From assembly GCA_049515175.1 (NCBI GenBank), contig JBEKUI010000009.1, positions 1 through 36,951 on the forward strand: a DNA stretch of 36,951 nt, read 5' to 3'. Source of the DNA: JACQNR01 sp049515175 (GTDB taxonomy: Bacteria; Acidobacteriota; Terriglobia; UBA7540). The notes beneath the pieces were generated by a model. That model was not told where the DNA came from and did not search any database. It was given only the letters and a program-made list of their open reading frames with translations. Shown piece by piece: positions 32,202-36,951 of this stretch. Position numbers and translations under genes: made by a program. Positions within the stretch are counted from its first letter, which is position 1; each line of letters opens with the position of its first letter.

Positions 32202-33503
32202 TCACTTGCCAAGGTCATTCTTGATGATCTCCCCGCCTTTCATGACAAACTTGACGCGCTCGAGCTGAGTGACATCCGCCAAGGGATCGCCCTCCACGGC
32301 GATCATGTCGGCGAACTTGCCGGGCTCGATGCTTCCCACGCGGTCCGACCATCCCAGCAAATCCGCGGCGTTGACGGTGGCGGATTGGATTGCCTGGATG
32401 GGGGTCAGGCCAAACCTCACCATGATGGCGAACTGCCTGGCATTGTCGCCGTGGGGATAGACTCCGGCGTCGGTTCCGTAGGCGATCTTCACTCCCGCCA
32501 GCGCGGCGCGACGAAAGCCCTCGCGCTGCTTCTGGCCGATGGCGCGCTCCTTCGCGAGGTTCTCCTCGGTAAAGCCGTATTGCTTGCCCTGGCTGAGAAT
32601 GAAGTCATCGTTGTAGATGTCCTCGACGAGATAAGTCCCATGCTCCTTCATGACGCGGATACCCTCGTCGTCGATGAGGCTGCCGTGCTCGATGGAATCA
32701 ACCCCGGCCTTCGTGGCCTCAATGATGGCGTCCGTGCCGTGGGCGTGCGCGGCCACCTTGCGCCCCTGGCGATGCGCTTCGGCAACCAGCGCGGACATCT
32801 CCCCCGGACTGTACTGCGTGGTCCCCGGCAGGTCGCCGTGGGAAAAGACTCCACCGCTCGCGCAGAACTTGATCACGCCGGCGCCGTATTTGATTACCTC
32901 GCGCGTCTTGGCGATGATCGCCGGAACTCCGTCGGCGACCGCCGGATCGTGGTAGCCGAACTCGGGCGCCAAGAGGGTCTCGTCGCAATGGCCCCCCGTC
33001 GAGCCCAAGGCCGGGCCCGAGGGCAAGATGCGCGGGCCGGGCAGTTCACCCGCGTCGATGGAGTCGCGCAGCGCCACGTCGGCAAAACCGCTGGCGCCCA
33101 AATTGCGCACGCTGGTGAATCCCGCCGAGAGGGTGAGGCGAGCGTTCTTGGCGCCTCGCAGCGCCTCGCGCGGAACCGAAATCATCAACCCTTTCAGGCC
33201 GGAATTCTCCGGGTCGCTCGTCAGGTGAACGTGACAGTCGATCAATCCGGGCAGCAGCGTCGCCCCGCCAAGGTCGATCACGGTCGCGCCTTCCGGCGGC
33301 GTGATTTCTCCCGCTGGCGCAATTCTTTCGATCCTCTGATCTTGAATTAATACTGCCTGGTGTTCCAGGACGCGGCCGGTTCGGACATCAATGACGTGCG
33401 CGGCCTTGAGCACCACCGTCTTCGCGGGCTCCGCGCCCCAAGCAGTCGAGAAAGCGAATAGAGCGAGAAAGCAAAAGAGAAAGACCTCCGTCTTGCGAGT
33501 CAT
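32202..33503 (-). CDS. Secreted metal-dependent amidohydrolase
   Basis: A 433-residue amidohydrolase-superfamily enzyme with a signal peptide (MTRKTEVFLFCFLALFAFST, cut after AWG). Metal ligands appear in order: HVHLT, the probable carboxylated Lys in GVIKFCASGG, AHAHGTDA, DSIEHGS and YGTDAGVYPHG. The closest described groups are Xaa-Pro dipeptidases and related Xaa-Arg carboxypeptidases, but substrate cannot be assigned. The ATG at 33503 follows GGTGG with an eight-base gap; a GTG 12 bases upstream is an alternative. The gene is likely periplasmic or exported. Confidence 0.9.
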   Translation of the reverse strand: MTRKTEVFLFCFLALFAFSTAWGAEPAKTVVLKAAHVIDVRTGRVLEHQAVLIQDQRIERIAPAGEITPPEGATVIDLGGATLLPGLIDCHVHLTSDPENSGLKGLMISVPREALRGAKNARLTLSAGFTSVRNLGASGFADVALRDSIDAGELPGPRILPSGPALGSTGGHCDETLLAPEFGYHDPAVADGVPAIIAKTREVIKYGAGVIKFCASGGVFSHGDLPGTTQYSPGEMSALVAEAHRQGRKVAAHAHGTDAIIEATKAGVDSIEHGSLIDDEGIRVMKEHGTYLVEDIYNDDFILSQGKQYGFTEENLAKERAIGQKQREGFRRAALAGVKIAYGTDAGVYPHGDNARQFAIMVRFGLTPIQAIQSATVNAADLLGWSDRVGSIEPGKFADMIAVEGDPLADVTQLERVKFVMKGGEIIKNDLGK

Positions 33504-33595
33504 TTTGATATCCACCCAGGATTAAGATGGGCAGCGCCCCCGGGCATCTGCCGAAAAAGCCAACCATTATGCCATGCTCTGGCCCTGCTCGGGCG

Positions 33596-36223
33596 TCACT
33601 CCAGAGTGACCGTGTAGAAACGATTCGGCGTCTCCAGGGGCGCGGTGACGAGGCGGTCTGCGCTTGCCCCGCCGCTCAGCGTTGCCTCGACGTAGTAATC
33701 GAGAAATCCCGGCTCCGCGGTCTGAGCCTTCAATTCACCCACGTAAGTCCGCCGGCCGGAGAGCCTGAGGGCTGTTTCCGTCCAGGAGTTTGCGCCGGCC
33801 TGCCGGGTCTTCAGTTGGACGCCGCGAACTTGTCTGGTCGGCGCGACCACCACCGCGAAGATCCGCTCGCCTTCTCCCTTCTGGAGAATGGTGGGCCGGG
33901 TAGGTATGAAGATCCGTTCCGTCGCGCCGGGATTGGGCCGGCGAACATCTTTGCAGAGTTGCTCCACTTCCGCGGGTAGTTCGCCAAGAAATTCTTTCAT
34001 GGAAGCGCGCAGGCGGAAGAGCGCCAGGCGCTCGTACTTGTTGTGCATCGAGGCCAGTGAGCCCAGGTCGTTGCGCGTGCTGACGATTTCCTGAAAGTCG
34101 AGCAAGGCTTCGCGCACGAGCGGCGCGAGTTTGAGCCAAAGTGGGATGCCTTCGACGCGGACTTTCTCCCGAGCTTCCTCCACCTTGCCTGCTTTCTTGA
34201 GTTCCACGGCTTGCTGCAACACTTGGTGGAGATGATAGGCGAGCGACCACGATTCCGCGTAGGGCGTCAAAAACTCGATATGCCGCGTGAGGTAGTTGAG
34301 CCGCTCGCCCTCGGCCGTCGTGGCGGGGGCGGTCAGCGCCCGTAGTTCTTCCGCCACCTGTTTCTGCGAGGTTTTGATCTCCGCGGGCGGTTCGTAGCCA
34401 TTCCAGAACTGAAACGCCTCGTCGTAGTCGCCGGAGTATTCGTGGATCTGATGGTGGCCGTCCTTGATCTCTCCCGTGAAGGAACCCAGGATGCGGCGGT
34501 CGCGGTCGGTCTGGTTGAGAAGGTTCGCCACTTTCTCGGCAGCGGGTGGGCGAATCAGTGCTTTAGTGTAGGCGCGATAGTGCTCCTCCGGTCTGTGCGT
34601 CTTTTCCCAGGAATAGCGCGCTTGAAAGCCCGCGTTGACATCCATGATGCGGTGGCGCCAGTGAATGCCGAGCAGTCCCTGGCAGCCGAACTCGGCGGCG
34701 CGGTCCATATCGCGAACGAAGCGGTGAACGTGAAACTGTGGCAGCCACATCGCGGGATCGTCTTCGAGCCAGGGGATGGGCCAGCGCTCGCGGCCTTCGA
34801 GTCGCGCGAACTCCTCGCTCACGGGATCCCATCCCAGGTTATCGCTCAGCGAACTGAAGATGATGTCTTCCGGCAAAGCGCGATGAAAGGCCGCGAAGTG
34901 CCGCACCACGCCGCCCCAGCCGGAGATGACCAGGCGTTTGCGGGGTGCGTGGCGGCGCAGAAAATCGTGAGCCTGCCGGAAGGGCGTGAGCGAAAGCGGG
35001 ACGCCCGACTTCTGGCTGGCCCAGCTCATGTCCTCGTCTTCCCAGAGCCAGACGTAATCCACGGTGGGATAAGCTTCGAGGAGCCGGGCAAGGCGTGTCT
35101 CGAGGATATCGCGCGCCGCCACCGATTCCGGATCGAGCCGCGCGCCGGGCGAGTCTTTGGTCGCCGGCTGGGAGCGCGCCTCGGGCGGTGTGGCGCGGAA
35201 GATTTCGTCGGGAATCTGATAGGGCTCGAAGCCCACGCCGGTGCGAATTCCCAGGCGGTTCGCGTATTCGAAAGCCTCGCGCCAAAGTTGCTGGGCCCGT
35301 TCCGCGGCTTCCCAGCCATCGCGCGCCTGGGTGGTGGCGTCGGAGCCGAAGACTTCCGAGTCATAGAAGTCGCTCGCACCCATGCCGTAGCGCGAGGTTC
35401 GCATGGGCAGCGAACCCCAGCGATGCGTGGCGCTGGTATCGGTGAACGCCAGATGGCCGGCGTTGGCGTATTCAAAGGAGAGAAATGATTCCGCCCACTG
35501 GTTCGCGCCGGAATAGACGTGAATGCCCAGAGTGTTGAAGCGCATGCGCAACATCGCTTCGAGATAAGCGCGCAGGTCTTCGCGGTTGAACACCGTGATG
35601 CAGTTCAGAAAATCCGGCCAGGGAACCAGGCCGCGCACTTCGAAGCGCGGCGCGCCCTGCCACGGCTGGCTCGAGGGCGGCAGATTGAGCGCGGGAATCG
35701 GGTCGAGGGGATAAATCTCACCATCCAGGCCGAAGTACGCTCCCTGGCGTTCGAGGAAATCAAACACGGCGTAGAGCACCGCCTGGGGAGTCGCGCCGCT
35801 CAATCGGACGGTCGGCGAATCGCCCGGCGCGCCTTCTCGCGCGATTTCATAGGCCTCGGGGTTTCGGGCGATTTCGGCGTTCGCCGCCAGATGAAAGACG
35901 GTTTCTCCCGCACCGGGCGTGGCGTGCCCCGCTTGGGCCTGAATCGCGGGAAACCCCAGATTCCGCAGGCCGCGCGCGAGTTCGCAGGCCGCGAGGCGCT
36001 CCGGAGCAGTCGCGCCCGGCGGGGTAACGACCCAGACCTTCCGCTCGCGACCCGAGCTCGGGGCCTGCGCGGACGAACCGCGCCCGGTCGAACTGCCGAG
36101 TGTTTCCTGCCGGGGGCCGGGCGTCGCTTCCTTGAACAGGGAAGGGAGGAGCGGCGGCAATCCCAGCAAGCCTGACGACTCCTTCAGAAATCTTCGCCGC
36201 GCGGGATGGAAGGGTTTTTTCAT
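33596..36223 (-). CDS. Tat-exported putative glycoside hydrolase-like protein
   Basis: An 875-residue protein with a twin-arginine signal (PARRRFLKESSGLLGLPPLL, RRRFLK at residues 9-14). After a spacer comes a region like the N-terminal domain of GH67/GH20-type enzymes (GATPQAVLYAVFDFLERQGA), then VRGLVPWPDFLNCITVFNRE and MLRMRFNTLGIHVYSG, typical of a TIM barrel. Candidate acidic residues are in YVWLWEDEDMSW. The C-terminal third is helical and ends in a beta-rich module. Family and substrate were not settled; alpha-glucuronidase or hexosaminidase-like are guesses. The ATG at 36223 follows GGAGG with a five-base gap. Confidence 0.65.
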   Translation of the reverse strand: MKKPFHPARRRFLKESSGLLGLPPLLPSLFKEATPGPRQETLGSSTGRGSSAQAPSSGRERKVWVVTPPGATAPERLAACELARGLRNLGFPAIQAQAGHATPGAGETVFHLAANAEIARNPEAYEIAREGAPGDSPTVRLSGATPQAVLYAVFDFLERQGAYFGLDGEIYPLDPIPALNLPPSSQPWQGAPRFEVRGLVPWPDFLNCITVFNREDLRAYLEAMLRMRFNTLGIHVYSGANQWAESFLSFEYANAGHLAFTDTSATHRWGSLPMRTSRYGMGASDFYDSEVFGSDATTQARDGWEAAERAQQLWREAFEYANRLGIRTGVGFEPYQIPDEIFRATPPEARSQPATKDSPGARLDPESVAARDILETRLARLLEAYPTVDYVWLWEDEDMSWASQKSGVPLSLTPFRQAHDFLRRHAPRKRLVISGWGGVVRHFAAFHRALPEDIIFSSLSDNLGWDPVSEEFARLEGRERWPIPWLEDDPAMWLPQFHVHRFVRDMDRAAEFGCQGLLGIHWRHRIMDVNAGFQARYSWEKTHRPEEHYRAYTKALIRPPAAEKVANLLNQTDRDRRILGSFTGEIKDGHHQIHEYSGDYDEAFQFWNGYEPPAEIKTSQKQVAEELRALTAPATTAEGERLNYLTRHIEFLTPYAESWSLAYHLHQVLQQAVELKKAGKVEEAREKVRVEGIPLWLKLAPLVREALLDFQEIVSTRNDLGSLASMHNKYERLALFRLRASMKEFLGELPAEVEQLCKDVRRPNPGATERIFIPTRPTILQKGEGERIFAVVVAPTRQVRGVQLKTRQAGANSWTETALRLSGRRTYVGELKAQTAEPGFLDYYVEATLSGGASADRLVTAPLETPNRFYTVTLE

Positions 36224-36598
36224 CGGTTCCTCCATTCACAAGGCAACTGAGGAAGCCTCGAGTGGGTCAATGGGACACAACAGGATGTTGAATGGGAAAC
36301 TGAACAGCGTTGTCAGGTCGCCTGCGGGCCGGGCAGCGGGTTCAGTGCGCGCGCCATTATCTCACAGGGATTCCTTTCCATACGCCTCAATTCCGGGCCC
36401 GTAGCCACGGTCAGATGGCGCGACTCCCGATTCGCCAACTGCTGGTCCCCGCCCTTTTGTTCCTTGACTTACCCTTTCAGTAGCTGTAAAGCATAACGTT
36501 GCCGGAGCGGTTATCGGTAAGGGCCGCGTTTCGGGAAAGCAATTTATCCGGACTCTCGCCAAAAGGGCGGCATAAGCGCCACTCACGGACCTGTCCCG
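36224..36598. other. Intergenic region between the Tat protein gene and the edge gene
   Basis: No gene was supported in these 375 bp; a minus-strand frame at 36362-36682 is not protein-like. A TTGACT (36464-36469) is followed 17 bp later by TAAAGC (36487-36492), a poor promoter candidate for the edge gene. A small GC hairpin lies near 36557-36571. No transposon ends, attachment site or tRNA were recognised, although one boundary of a transposon could fall here. Confidence 0.4.
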
Positions 36599-36951
36599 AT
36601 GTTTAAGACGGCGCGATTCAAGATTCACAATCCTTCCCGCCACAAGAGGGCGATGTTGGAGTATGCACTCACGCACTATCACCTCACCCTGAAGCGGGTC
36701 CTTGAAACGGCCTTAGCGATGCCCAACCTTCCGGAGAAGATCAGCGTCCCAGACAAGAAAGGGCGGCAGAGGGTCAGCCGCTATGCCATCAGTCGGCTGC
36801 TCTACACGATTGCGCCGAAAGGCTGGGCGCTCGCCCCCCTGCGCGATTATCTGATTAACGACGCAATCGCCATGCTGCTCAGCCATTTCTCGAAGCTGGA
36901 GAAGGGCAAGCACGATTCAAACCCGCCGACGATGCCAAGCCTCGAACCGCT
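36599..36951 (+). CDS. Possible TnpB/Cas12-like protein, N-terminal fragment (runs off the window)
   Basis: An open frame of 117 codons runs from ATG at 36599 to the window edge without a stop. It begins MFKTARFKIHNPSRHKRAML, continues EYALTHYHLTLKRVLETALA, then LLYTIAPKGWALAPLRDYLI and ends near LEKGKHDSNPPTMPSLEP. The opening KTxRFKIHNP strand followed by a long helix, and a second helix before a PTxPSLEP segment, resemble the recognition-domain start of large TnpB-like and type V effector proteins. The RuvC and zinc-finger parts would lie outside the window, so this is a family-level suspicion only. No ribosome binding site was seen, and no tnpA lies upstream. Confidence 0.42.
   Translation, partial: MFKTARFKIHNPSRHKRAMLEYALTHYHLTLKRVLETALAMPNLPEKISVPDKKGRQRVSRYAISRLLYTIAPKGWALAPLRDYLINDAIAMLLSHFSKLEKGKHDSNPPTMPSLEP

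Noticed and set aside
31782..33350. Open plus-strand frame of 522 codons across the rsmB end and the amidohydrolase
   Set aside because: It runs out of frame through rsmB and antisense through the amidohydrolase, with no conserved motif.
36362..36682. Minus-strand frame of 106 codons near the right edge
   Set aside because: It overlaps the start of the edge gene on the opposite strand and has no recognisable domain or ribosome binding site.

Overview
The window looks like a chromosomal segment of a GC-rich bacterium, most likely an acidobacterium or close relative. That assignment is an inference from gene content, GC-rich codon use, the secreted carbohydrate enzymes and the palindromic spacer repeats; it was not tested by database search. 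Nothing in the first 36 kb looks phage- or plasmid-derived, and no tRNA, rRNA or CRISPR array was seen.

Bases 1-16690 hold a continuous, co-directional translation superoperon: the end of tuf, then the S10, spc and alpha clusters (rpsJ-rplC-rplD-rplW-rplB-rpsS-rplV-rpsC-rplP-rpmC-rpsQ-rplN-rplX-rplE-rpsN-rpsH-rplF-rplR-rpsE-rpmD-rplO-secY-adk-map-infA-rpmJ-rpsM-rpsK-rpsD-rpoA-rplQ). It is closed by a strong intrinsic terminator. Several junctions overlap by ATGA, and several genes use TTG or GTG starts. L30 carries a tail of about 110 residues rich in Lys, Ala and Pro; S19 and L17 carry shorter tails. Some intergenic gaps hold imperfect palindromes or hairpins.

Bases 16690-23460 are mixed: an MFS transporter, a convergent VanZ-like/guaB pair on the minus strand with a clear guaB promoter, a secreted GH2 exo-beta-glucosaminidase-type enzyme, and a small secreted Ala/Gly-rich protein. 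Bases 23460-27110 hold tldD and tldE/pmbA, which together form the TldD/E protease, followed by a nested inverted-repeat element (about 26384-26646) and a membrane-anchored protein of unknown function. Bases 27131-30744 hold a metallophosphoesterase divergent from aroC-def-fmt, whose promoter is visible; rsmB follows after a hairpin. After that come a secreted amidohydrolase and a large Tat-exported protein with glycoside-hydrolase-like features, both on the minus strand.

The right edge (36599 onward) opens a gene cut off by the window end. Its N-terminus resembles large TnpB/Cas12-like proteins. This is the most interesting lead, but the catalytic part lies outside the window. The second lead is the family of palindromic intergenic elements shared between the ribosomal operon and distant loci.
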